Below, piece by piece: positions 45,962 to 57,298 of a stretch of 64,000 nt of DNA. The notes beneath the pieces are model-generated. The model worked only from the letters and a program-made list of their open reading frames with translations, was not told the DNA's origin and did not search any database. The position numbers and the translations under genes are program-made. How positions within the stretch are numbered: the first letter of the stretch is position 1; each line of letters begins with the position of its first letter. The stretch comes from Xylaria sp. FL1777 (taxonomy: Eukaryota > Ascomycota > Sordariomycetes > Xylariales > Xylariaceae). The DNA is taken from positions 434,001-498,000 of the forward strand of contig MU400513.1 of NCBI GenBank assembly GCA_022578965.1, in the 5' to 3' direction.

Positions 45962-48609
45962 ATGGCCACAGCAAACTCAGTTCAGACCATGGACGTTTCT
46001 GAGAGTGGGAGGGTTCATGTTGGGAACAACTTCTATCACTCAGGTGAGTCGCCTACAGAGCCTTGCCAAATGCTGTGACTGCCGCTTCACCATATTTTAA
46101 CCCAATAACCGCAGTGCCCGAACGTCCAGAGACACCACCGAAGCCGTCGATGATTATTCCCTTTCGCCGCGATGACGATTTTGTCAAACGTGAGGCTATA
46201 TTGGATCGACTACATCAAGCATGCTTGAAACCTGCGTCGCGTGCGGCCCTCGTGGGATTAAGGGGCTTAGGCAAATCACAACTTGCCATCGAGTATGCGT
46301 ACCGAGTACGAGATATGTTCAGACAAAAGAAGGAAGATATCTGGGTGTTCTGGGTCCATGCGAGCACGCGGGCACGCGTTGAAGAAGGCTTCAAAACCAT
46401 TGCAGACGCCGTCAAAATCCCTAACCGGAACCAGCCCAATGCAAACATCCCCCAGCTTGTTTCTCAATGGCTGCAAAATGAACGTAATGGCCGGTGGTTT
46501 ATGATCTTGGATAGTGCCGACTGTATTGACGTGTTTTATGACGTTGATGAGAAGGCAAAACAAACGGCAACAGTCGACGGAAAGAATAGAGCGCTATCGA
46601 CATATCTCCCACAAAGCTCAAATGGGTCGATTCTTGTCACGACAACAAGTAAAGAGCTAGCTTTCAGGCTAACAGGCGCTCACAGAAATATCATCGAGGT
46701 CGGACCAATGGATCACGACCATGCCCTTGAGCTGCTTGCAACAAAGTTAGGATCTCATTATGACAAAGAAGACGGAGCAAAGCTTGCAGAGGCGCTCGAG
46801 TACATGCCTCTAGTTATTAGTCAGGCTGCTGCTTACATACAAGAAGGGGCACCCCTTACTTCACTCAAGAAGTATCTTCACGAATTTCAAACAAGTGACC
46901 GAAATAAGTCGCGTCTTCTGAACCACGACGCCGGTGATCTTCGACGAGATGGAAGCGCGTCGAACTCTGTTATTAAAGCATTGCACATTTCGCTTGACTA
47001 TATACACACGAGAAGACCATCGGCAACAGATCTACTATCGCTCATGAGTTTTTTCGACTGTCAGGGCATCCAGGAATACTTGGTTCGACCGACCGATCAG
47101 AACGAGAGCTGCGACGACGAAGCGTGCTCAGACAGCGGAAGCATAGCTTCTAGGCAGAATTTGAATCATGAGTTCGAACGCGACATCACAACGCTTAGAA
47201 ACTACTCCTTAATCACTACAAACCCGGCGGGCAATGCTTTTGAGATGCACGGACTGGTCCAGCTGTCTACCAGGAAGTGGTTGGATATTTACGGCGAAAC
47301 GGAGAAATTTAAGGAGCAGTTTATCAGTCGGATGGCCCAAGCATTTCCTAGCGGGGAATTTGAGACTTGGGGAGTTTGCCGGCAGCTCGTTCCGCACGCT
47401 GAGAAAGCGATAGACTATCGCCCCATCAATAAGGAGGCGCTAATCGAGTGGGCGCAGATTTTGCTTAACGCCGGCTGGTTTTCCCTGGAGCAAGGTAAAT
47501 ATACCATAGCGGAAACAATGACAACAATAGCACGGGATGCGGGTGAGACGGCGCTAGGGCCGGAACATCCCGAAACGCTATTTAGTTTGCACATCCTAGC
47601 GATAACATACGAGAGGCAAGGGCAGTGGAAAGAGGCCGAGTTGCTAAATATGCAAGTAATGGAAATACGCAAAAGAGTGCTAGGACCAGAACATCCCGAC
47701 ACGCTATGGAGTATGCACACCCTAGCGTTAACATACGGGAGGCAAAGGCAGTGGAAAAAGGCCGAGTTGCTACATATGCAAGTAATAGAAATACGCAAAA
47801 GAGTGCTAGGACCAGAACATCTTAATACGCTAATTAGTATGAATAGCTTAGCGTCAGCATACGGGAGTCAAGAGCGGTGGAAAGAGGCCGAGTCGCTAGA
47901 TATGCAAGTAATGGAGATAAGCAAAAGAGTGCTAGGACCAGAACATCCCGACACGCTATCTAGTATGCATAGCCTAGCGTTAACATACGAGAGGCAAAGG
48001 CAGTGGAAAGAGGCTGAGTTGCTATATATGCAAGTAATGGAAATACGCAAAAGAGTGCTAGGACCAGAACATCCCAACACGCTATCTAGCATGGACAGCC
48101 TAGCGTCAGCATACGGGAGTCAAGGGCAGCTAAAAGAGGCCGAGTTACTACATATGCAAGTAATAGAGATACGCAAAAGAGTGCTAGGACCAGAACATCC
48201 CGACACGCTATCTAGCATGGACGGCCTAGCGTCAGCATACAGGAGTCAAAGGCAGCTAAAAGAGGCCGAGTTACTACATATGCAAGTAATGGAGATACGC
48301 AAAAGAGTGCTAGGACCAGAACATCCCCACACGCTCAGTAGTATGAACAACCTAGCGTGCACATGGAACAGTCAAGGCCGCACTCATGACGCACTTGAGT
48401 TAATGGAGCAGTGCTACCAGAAACGCATTCGAGTCCTGGGCCCCGAGCACCCTAACACTCAAAAGTCATTATCGGCGATACAAGACTGGCGTATCGAAGA
48501 ATCACAAGCTTCAGAAAGCCGTCGGAAGCCAACTCTAAAGAACGCAATCGTCTCGATACGCATGAGATTCCGAGAAGTTGCTCGACGCCAGGATTCCGAG
48601 GGCGAGTAG
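45962..48609 (+). CDS. NLR: amyloid motif - NB-ARC - TPR receptor
   Basis: Exons 45962-46043 and 46115-48609 (71-nt intron, split Val codon) give 858 residues. The first exon encodes 27 residues with SGRVHVGNNFYHS, which matches the repeats of the HET-S-like protein next door. NB-ARC follows (about 45-320), with Walker A GLRGLGKSQLAIEYAY near 73-88, Walker B FMILDSAD near 155, SILVTTTSKELAFRL, and YMPLVISQAAAYI in place of GLPLA. MHGLVQLSTRKW (near 403) corresponds to the MHD motif. From about 506 to 815 there are eight GPEHP-anchored 42-residue TPR units of the kinesin-light-chain type. The tail is basic. Known members sense a ligand with the repeats, oligomerise through NB-ARC and template amyloid in a partner effector. 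That role is inferred here from motif and neighbour. An in-frame upstream ATG at 45812 would lengthen the N-terminus by 50 residues. I prefer 45962. Confidence 0.9.
47557..48470 (+). repeat. near-identical 126-bp tandem repeats encoding TPR units
   Basis: The GPEHP codons recur at exactly 126-bp steps (47683, 47809, 47935, 48061, 48187, 48313, 48439), with a first unit at about 47557. The middle units are almost identical in DNA, for example repeated AAAAGAGTGCTAGGACCAGA, while selected positions such as the residues after GPEH and in LASAYGSQ/LALTYERQ vary. This suggests recent duplication or concerted evolution. Confidence 0.92.
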
Positions 48610-50498
48610 GGAGTGTGTGGATACATGTTCCATAACAACATAACAAGCATATATCTCTAGCGTAGGAGATTCCATAATAGACAGTAAGTAAGAAAAGCCC
48701 CTTCCCTAGCAACGACAGCCTCGCGGTAGCCGGTAGTATGAACTGTGCTCCGGCGAATCCTCCCTTCCCCCTTTTCTCCATGGAAGAACATACATACACA
48801 CAGACAGAGACAGTCTTGGCTAACTTCTAGCGTAGTAGATACCGTCTTACGCTGTATACGCTCGCAGGCAAGATACAACAGAAGACGTGGACGGGGGGGA
48901 ACTTCATGTCTCACGTACCTACATAGGTAGTGTAGCATATGCTCGCTCCATAGGGCGCTGGAACCATCCAGACAGAAGGGGAAATCTCACCGCTGTACTT
49001 TAGTCTTGGGGACTACAGATGGAGTGGAGTGGAGTGGAGTGGAGTATTCGCCTCCTATTTACCCTCTGCTGAGTATCAGAGCGGGATCGGGACATCAGTC
49101 AAGAAAGTACGCGTGTGTAGTGTGTCTGGGATATACATCAGCCTGCGCCAGGACGTTAGGACGGACTGGACACAGGGTTCTGGGATATCCTGTCACTTAT
49201 CTAGTACGGCCAGCTACTCGCGCAGAGAGAGGGCGCGGTATTGATTGGATTCAAAAGAGCTGGCTCGTTTTCTTCCACTCGGATGGCTATATTGTAGTTT
49301 ATGTTATGTTTGAATCAGCTTGTGTGTCTGCTTGAAAGCAAGAGGCTTTTTCCCTAGAGACATATTGGCACGGAATGAGATAATGTTTGTAACTGATTAA
49401 CTAATGTAATTGCCATGTTGAATGATTGCGACTAAACTCACTTGCGAGATTGCAATCTGGTAGGCTCTTCTGGGCCGGGTTACAAAGGATAGTCATGGTA
49501 GTCGAACGTAATGCCTACGAAATTCAGTTTAATCACTACCATGAGAAGAAGTATAGTGAACCTTGGTTGATTAACCTATCTGGCAGTACAGCGAGTAAGA
49601 TCTTTCTACCACGAAAATTTTAGGCAAACGCATCATTGCATGAGACGTGTTCAAATGCCAAATTCGCAGAGATCTACCACGAATATGAAGTGAAGAAGAC
49701 TATCGCAAGGGAAGATCGTAAATAAAATTGTTGAGGATCAGATAACACAATGCGCAAACCCTCCTTGGCATTGCAGTCAGCTGCACCAGTTCCAGCCCAC
49801 TACCACCAAGTGCTCACGCCCATGAAACGATGCTGCCACTGTCAAGACGGTTGAAGCGCGATGAGATAGATGGCGAGGCAGATCCGATTCGTGCTTGTTA
49901 TGGAGCGATGCTACGAATACCATATCCCGTGTTTCTTCATGTATTTTATTAGCTTTGCTAGTCAAGTACCATAATGATGGGACTTCTAGGTTGGTTTCGG
50001 GGCTTTTATGCGAGCCGAGCAGAAGATGTGTCTCATAAGGGAAAGTCTGCCGTACGAAGGAAAACGTCAAGAAAAAAAAAAAGCCTGAAGAAAAGGAAGT
50101 CTATGTCGATATCGAGCTGGGATCCAAGTACATGAAAGTGCCTGAAACACCCTGTAAAAGCCATTGTAGATGGTAGAACCCATTCGCAACAGCTGAACAG
50201 CACGGGAAACCGAGGCAATAAGATGCCATGCACCACGGTGCGACTAATGTACAGAGCAGCCCTTGAAACGGTGGGTGCCAATGAGTTAGCTCCGTGGTGC
50301 ATGTCGATGGCATGAAAGAATCAGTGCCCAAAGAGAAGACAATGTTGTCATCAACGAGTTGTCGTCACGGTCATAGAAAGCATTCACTCATGCTGTCAAA
50401 GGCCAGAAAAATCATAGAAATAGAAAGCCACCAGTGGTACATGTCGTCTGAGTTCGTGTATCGTACCGTTACAACAGGGATTGTGGCTATTAAGCTCT
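48610..50498. other. convergent intergenic region
   Basis: Lies between the NLR 3' end and the Pumilio 3' end. It contains a GGAGT pentanucleotide repeat (49019-49043) and a poly-A run near 50072-50082. No gene recognised. Confidence 0.5.
49019..49043. repeat. GGAGT pentanucleotide tandem repeat
   Basis: Five adjacent units of GGAGT/TGGAG in intergenic DNA. Confidence 0.85.
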
Positions 50499-53400
50499 TC
50501 AGAAGAAAGCACCATCACCATTTCCCTGATTGCCACCAGCGCCAGGATAGGTCTGATATGCATTCATTCGAGGAGGTTGCGGAGGCGGGTTTGGGGGATT
50601 TGGCATCGTGATATTTGCCGGGGTCGGATAGGTCAACTGAGCACGGGTACCATTCAGACCATTGGTGTAAACACCAGGAGCTAGAATCGACTGGCTGGAC
50701 ATGGCGCGGGTTTGGTTACCATTGAGTGCAATCTGGCTCTGTGTAGGTTCGGACGGCGTGGTTTGGCCGCTGTTATTGCCACTCTGGGTATCATGCTGTT
50801 GAATCTTGGCCCCAAGGCGTCGTCCATATGGGGTGCCGCGAATACCCGGTAGCATGGGACGGATGGCCTCTACTAACTGATGCTTCATATGCACAGAAGA
50901 GTGCTCCAAAGCAGTTTGAACGACATAGTTGCCAAACGAATCTTTAAGAAGTCGCTCCATCTCTCCGGGAACGAGAAGCTCGCTGACCATTCTGTCTTTT
51001 GCTTCCTCAGAAGCACATCGCAGGCATTTCTCAACAACATTGGAGCTGAACTTATGGCGAGAAAGCATCCCAATTTTGCCGAGAAATCTCTGAGCGAGAG
51101 GTTCGGTGAAACTAGACTCATTTAAATCAATAATGTACTGGACAACATAGTTGCCGAAGGGATCCTGGACAAGGCGCAAGGCGTGGTCGGTGATTTGAGA
51201 GATCAACCACATTTTTTGAGCGCCAGACGCGTGATCGATGCATCTCTGTAGAACGCAGCAACCGTGGCGATGGGTGCCAACCTCGACGCAGTTCTGGCCC
51301 ACAGCGGTGAAGATAAATTCAGAATCGGCTGAGCCCAGCTTGTTCAGGCATTTCTGAATAACGTGATTTCCGTTCAAGTCCTGAATCAGCTCCACAACTC
51401 GGAAGCGCAAGGCATCAATAATGATCTGAACGTGAGTCGGCGTTGTCACGAACTCGATCATTTTTTGTAAAGCTCGAGTGCCATGCTGATTCAACGCGAT
51501 ACGGACCATATCCTTAGAAGCGTTCTGAATGAGCACAGTGCGTTCTTCATCATTGCAATATTCCAGGAGCTTTTGGCACAAATAATTGCCAAAAGGATCT
51601 GTCATAAGCTCGACAACATGTGGGTTGGTCTCTAGCCAGATCATATGAACCTGTTCGGGAATGCGGTTCTCAAGTTGCTTCTGGAGATATCGGCAACCAT
51701 GCTGATCCTTGCAGAGGTCGTAGATAGTGCCTCCAACCTGTTCTAGAGGTAGATTTATATAGCGGTTCATGGCTGACGACTAGGTTAGCTAAAAACAGAC
51801 CAGAGGCAATAGTGGGGAGTGGAGGATATACCATCATCATTTTGAGCGCGGCGTTGCTGCATAACACGTTGTTGCGAATCCCGAGGCTGAACAGAAGATT
51901 GGTACACAGGACCGTAGCCAGTATAATTCTGGGGTGGGTACCCGTTCATGCCCATGTTCTGCATGCCTACTGCAAGCATTCCCATATTGTAGGCGCCACT
52001 GGGGGTGCTCTGGTTGTATCCTTGGTAGTACGCATACGGCGGCCCAGCAGAGGACGATGTGGGTGCGTTGGCACCTGCCGAAATAGGAGATTGAACGGGT
52101 GCTTGGCTCGAGGCAATGGGACCAAAGGGAGGTGCATTGGCCTGTAGCTGGGATTGGATGGAGGGGAAGGTGCCTCCAGGCTGGGTGACGACGGCGTGGC
52201 CATCGCCAGATAACTCACGGCTGTGTCGTTTCATAGCACCAGGAGGAATACGGCCAATGCTAGCGTTGTGATTGTGGAAATGCTGCTGGGCATGAGCGTT
52301 GGCAGAAGAACCTCCAGCACTAGACATGGTCTTAACAGTTGGTACATCATTAGCAGAGAAGGAGCCCTGCAGCTTAGGAGGAGTTGATAAGACTTGATTA
52401 GTAGAAGGTGATATGTTGGAAGTAGGGGTGTTTTCGGCGGTATTGTCTTTGAACTGGTTCAGGTCAATAGAATGGCGATAGGGACGTGATCCGATAGGAT
52501 TATTGTCAGCCTGTACAGCGCCCATGGATTCGGCTATCTGGGAAGTAGGAAGAGTAGATAGGCTCTGCTGCTGACGGTGGCGAGGGATGTTTCCCCAGCC
52601 GTTTGTGGTAGTTCCTTCACTGCTTCCAAGCTGAGAAGCCAAGTCCATGGCGGCAGTTGAGGCGGAGAGCTATCAATTTGGAGAGACGTTAGCACCACGA
52701 TGCAAAAAGTGTCGCGGTTATTGAAACGGAGTAGCTGGAAGCGAGACAAAGGTTTCAAAAGTCAATGGAGGTATTGCTTGGGTAGTACATGAAGTCAGGG
52801 TGGCAGGGGAATTCCCGCTGAATTGTTGTGTGCTCTTGTGGAGGTGAATTTGTTTGAAGGGGGGATATTGGCGGGTGAGCAGCTGGAGCTTGACTACATG
52901 AGATTCTGTGTCCAGGCAATTGTGAATCCCTGTAGGAGCCAGTAACCGAAGCAGGTCCATAAGAAGGACATATGTAAGGGAACAAGCCACTACTAGTGCC
53001 TCACAGCCGAAAGGCAAAACCGCAGCAGCGTTGGACGTTAATTTTGTTTACTTACCATGTTGGGATTGCCCTTCTGGGCATGGAGCTGAGGGAAATGGTC
53101 CTCGTTCGCATCGATGCCGGGGTAATTACCAGGGTCCATAGTTGTATCGTCGTCTCTGAAGAGGAATCCTGCCGTGTTTGTCTGGTCGATATTGTCGTAG
53201 AGGTTACCTCTGCGGGTTACGGGCATAGAGTACCTGTTCAGGCTACGTATATATCAACTTCGATCAGTGAAGGCACTACCAAGATTTAGGTGAACCAATA
53301 GAATGGACGATGGTGTCTGAAAACCTGCGTGTACCACAAACTATAATACGTGAGGGTAGAAGGTGGAAGGTTTGGGAAGGTGCGGATGGAGGGTTGTGGG

Positions 53401-55049
53401 AGAACTGTAAAGTTGCGGTTTGACGTTCTTCGGATCTCAAAACGTGCGAGGCTTATCCTACTGCAGAGGTGCCTAGAAGTCGCATGGCAGGAGTTCTGCG
53501 GAGGGAACTCCCGTGTGGCAAAAGGTACAGAGGTTGTGGAAGTGTGTTTGTTGCAGCTTTGAGTGTATGTAGGTGTAGGTGAAGGTCAAGGTCAAGGTGT
53601 AAGTAAGTAAGAGTGGGGGGAATTGGGGATCTGAAAGTTGTGCATAATTGTAAGGGATTGGGAAGCCCTAACAACTTTTAAAAATTTTCATAAATCAAAA
53701 ACTGGAAAGCTCTGTTTGTTGAATTGCAGCTTATATGTGGTATATCAAATATCGGTCGTCTTTGGGCATTGGGCGAGGTACCTATGTGTACCTAGAGATA
53801 TCCCGTGCTCTTCCCACTGGCTTGTCTAAGGTAGTCTTAAAGACCGTTGTCAAACCTTGCAGCAACTGAACTAGCTCGAGAGGGATATTAATTGTGAATG
53901 GCATCCCGATAAGATACCCTCACTCTTAATGTCAATTTGTAATCCGCAATTATGCAGCACTTATATGGGAGAGCACTTGCCAGAACAGGGGACGATTGAT
54001 AGGGAAAAGCATGGAATGACGTCGGTGAAGCATAGTTTATGAGCGCCACAAACCCAAAAGGCCATAAAATATTGAACACTTACGCATTTGTAGAGAGATG
54101 GCTGGTAGGGTCCTGGCGAAGGGCTTCCTCCTTCTCATCTTCGTCGCTGTTTCGTCGGGTAGCGGGCACTGAACGGTAGGGTAATGGATCATCATGGTAC
54201 CGAGGTGGCATAATGCTTGACTGCGGAGACGTAAGAAGCGAACCTGAACGTCCAGGTCTATTAAAGAGACCTGGAGGAGAGACGAGGCTCGACATGGAGT
54301 ATCTATTCGGCCGGGAAAACATGGTTGGAAAGCCACCATGTGTCTCCCGATACTCGGGCGGTGTTGTCGGCTCGGACTGGTGGCCGGTCAAACCCAGAAC
54401 GGGTCTCAAGTCCTCTCGCAGTTCTCTTTGCTGCTGATCCAGCTTCTGCATCTCCGCCTCGAATCTCCGTTTCTGCTCTCGAAGTTTTTCATATTCAAGT
54501 TTCTTCTTTTCCAACTGTAGATATCAATCAGCATCAAATTCGACCAACTCTCGAAGTGTTCATGATGAGCAGTAGTAAAAATTCCAATGAGACCCCATCC
54601 TCTTCAACCCAAGCCCAAGAGAAACTCGCCACGATGTTGCACAATGTGCGGCGCACCCCAAAGGGAGAGCTTACTAGTTGGACTTTATACTGGGTTGGAA
54701 GCTGTGCAATGTCAACATGTGGTCTCGCAATAGAGAGACATCCGATTCAATTCACAGATTGAGACAAGCCATGCCAACTAGAGACCAGCAAGGCTGAGTA
54801 TCATCGCGAGTTGGGCTCATCAGCGCTCGGACCATGGGCGAGACTCACGACTGAAGCGTATTCCTGAGCTTGAGTGGTAGTTATAGTGGACAATGTTGGT
54901 ACACGCCCCGAATCGGTCGTGAATCGTCGGGGAAGGGTGGATCGAGGGTCTTGCGAAGGCATTCGGCCGTTTCGCTGCGGTGAGACAAGGGAATTCATTG
55001 GCGCTTCGTTTCGCGGAGACTGCTGAGAGCGAAACCGGTAATCATCCAT
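50499..55049 (-). CDS. PUF4: Pumilio-family RNA-binding protein, Puf4-like
   Basis: Exons inferred at 55049-54849, 54514-54084, 53242-53056, 52669-51832 and 51772-50499 join in frame to 976 residues. The N-terminal part is disordered, with a coiled coil just after the first intron (LEKKKLEYEKLREQKRRFEA). The middle is Gln/Ser/Asn/Pro-rich. The C-terminal Pumilio homology domain (about 550-880) has eight repeats. Their recognition helices include HGCRYLQ, FGNYLCQ, HGTRALQ, NGNHVIQ, HGCCVLQ, FGNYVVQ, FSSNVVE and FGNYVVQ. With the standard PUF code, these predict a core 5'-UGUAU-UA type site, as for Puf3/Puf4/Mpt5 proteins. Such proteins bind 3' UTRs and repress or destabilise mRNAs. The introns at 53243-54083 (841 nt) and 52670-53055 (386 nt) are long for a fungus, and the second contains a proline/serine-rich open stretch that could be an alternative exon. 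The first exons are the least certain part. Confidence 0.9.
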
Positions 55050-56899
55050 CTGCTTCTACCTTTATCGTTACAACACGGAAGTCTTTGGTACACGCCAAAT
55101 TGGCAGTCGTCGGGTTCTATAGACTGCGTGACCACCAGTCAGCCGGGTCTGTCTATCTAGCATACACGGGGAGGACACGGCAAATGCAACTGTGGGGACA
55201 GTCATGGCTCGGCTCGACGAGGGGGAACGGCATTGCAACAGCTCGAGGCCGGATTGCGCGCAGCATCGCCACCACGGTGCTGATGCCGCGCAGCCCTTTC
55301 CCAGAGATGCGAAATGGCGCTGGCTAGACTCGATGGCGATGCTGGCTCTCCCGACAGAGAGGGCACGTAGCCCGGCGGCTCGACGCTGCTGATGAGGCAA
55401 AATCCACGGGGAGCTCAGGCCACTCACATTGGGATAATAACAATTATAGCACAGCACCTATGCGAACGCAGCCCTGGAGAGCCAGGGGCGGCAGCATGAG
55501 GGGGAAAAGTTGCAAATCACAGAAACAAAAGCGAGTGGAGTTGTGCGAAGTGCGAGAAGAGCAATGCTTCAATTCTAGAAAAGCAGGTGGACGTGGTGCA
55601 GGGTAAAGGAGGTTGTTGTTACCTTACTGGCACGGGCATACTCTGGACTGGATACATAGGTGCCGTGCCCTACTTGGAGGTACATCTTGGAGGTACATAG
55701 GTAGAAACGGTAGGTACTGCACGACACCTACCTAGCCTAGGTACATGTAGCACCGATTACTAAGGGGGGGGGAGGGGGTCTATAGGGGGTGCTAGTTGGA
55801 GAGAGGTGGTAGGTATTTGGAGCCTGTGGGAGTAGGCAAACAAGCTGCTGCAAAGCGAAGCCGTGGAGTTGGTTGCAGCTTGTCGCAGTCGGTAGCTGTG
55901 TATGCGTACCTCTTACTTAGGTACTGCGTGTCCTATATCGTGTCCTGTGTCCGCTATAGTAGGTACTGCCTCCACCCAGTTTGCCAGCGCCAAACCTCGC
56001 TAAAAACCGACGGTCTTAACAGTTCCTACATGTAGAGTAGAGGTGCAGGTGGCTAGTGGCCTCTTGCAGTGCTGTCTGCTGAGATGGGGTACCCCTGTTC
56101 CGCTACCGCTGTCGCCTTGCGTGGTGTCGGGGGACTCTGAGATTCTTCTGTGATGGGAACGGAGGTATACAAATCGTCACGTATTATTTTCCTACTACAG
56201 ATAGGTACCCAACACATACATACCTGCGTATACCTAGTATAATTGATGGCCTGTGCCTTTTCAGTTTGAGCTTCTTGATGTCCGAGCACTACCTACCTAG
56301 GTACTACCTAATACCACCAGTATTGTGACTAGCCTGATCGGTCGTTAGTTTGTGGCCGATTAGATACCCAAAGTCGATCGATCAGATTTATCTACTCTTC
56401 GTCTTACCTAGGTATTCTTTGGAGTTTCGTTTCTGCTTAGCAAAGGTCAATCTATCCGTCTCTAAGACCACTCACTATATTTCACAGTGGTGTTTGCTCC
56501 TTCGTCTCCCATTCCCGTCTCTCAGGTATACATACTAGATGAACAAGGAGGGAAGTAGTGCATGAGCTGCAAAGCTCATCCAGGCACATGAGTAGTGGAC
56601 CTGGGCCGCCTTGAACTCTCCAAGCCCTTGGGTGCCATACATCAATCATAAAACTCCAAACAGGTAAGAAATGATGGAGCTTTACAGTTTCAGATTTCGA
56701 TGTAGGAATTCAACACTAAGTTCTGATAGCTTTATAATAGTGCTGGAGACCGCATTCATTATATACGTATGTATGTGATTTAAGGATCTGTAGCATACCT
56801 TGTACTTGGCGGTTTAGCCCACCTTGCAGTTCTATTTGCTAACAGTATTCACTCCTATATGTAAGAGTGGCAATAAAGCGGTGAAGGAAAACACAACCC

Positions 56900-56922
56900 A
56901 AAAAAAAAAAAAAAAAAAAAAA
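56900..56922. repeat. poly-A tract (A23)
   Basis: An uninterrupted run of 23 adenines in intergenic DNA, without recognisable retroelement sequence next to it. Confidence 0.9.
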
Positions 56923-57251
56923 GGTAAAAAGGCCACTGAAATAACCCAGCTTGACCATACTAATTTAGCACGCTAGATAAGCGTGCCCATTAGTGCGGGG
57001 AACTCCCGAACCATCTGCACGAAATCGTGTTACTCCTTCAGGTTAATACTCACCACATGTACTACGGTACTACTACGTGTATTGGCATGTTGTACCTCTA
57101 TATGATTGACCTGTAGGGTGCCAATAATTTCAGTTAAACAATCGGTGGTTTCTATTTGTTTATACTTTATTTTTGATTGCTCGTTTTCCCTTTGCCAGTG
57201 TAAAGGTTAACCCGCAATCGGACGCACTGTTGCTCTGCGATGGCCACAATG

Positions 57252-57298
57252 CTAGGTACCTACCTACCGACCTACCTATGTAGGTAGGTATCGTACCA
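57252..57298. repeat. inverted cluster of CCTACCTA/TAGGTAGG words
   Basis: Direct ACCTACCTACC and ACCTACC units on the left are followed by GTAGGTAGGTA on the right, forming an imperfect inverted repeat. It is the clearest of the many self-complementary clusters in the intergenic DNA of this window. Confidence 0.75.

Noticed and set aside
47557..48470. CRISPR-like regular repeats
   Set aside because: Repeats are 126 bp, in frame, and encode TPR units; there are no spacers, and the DNA is eukaryotic.
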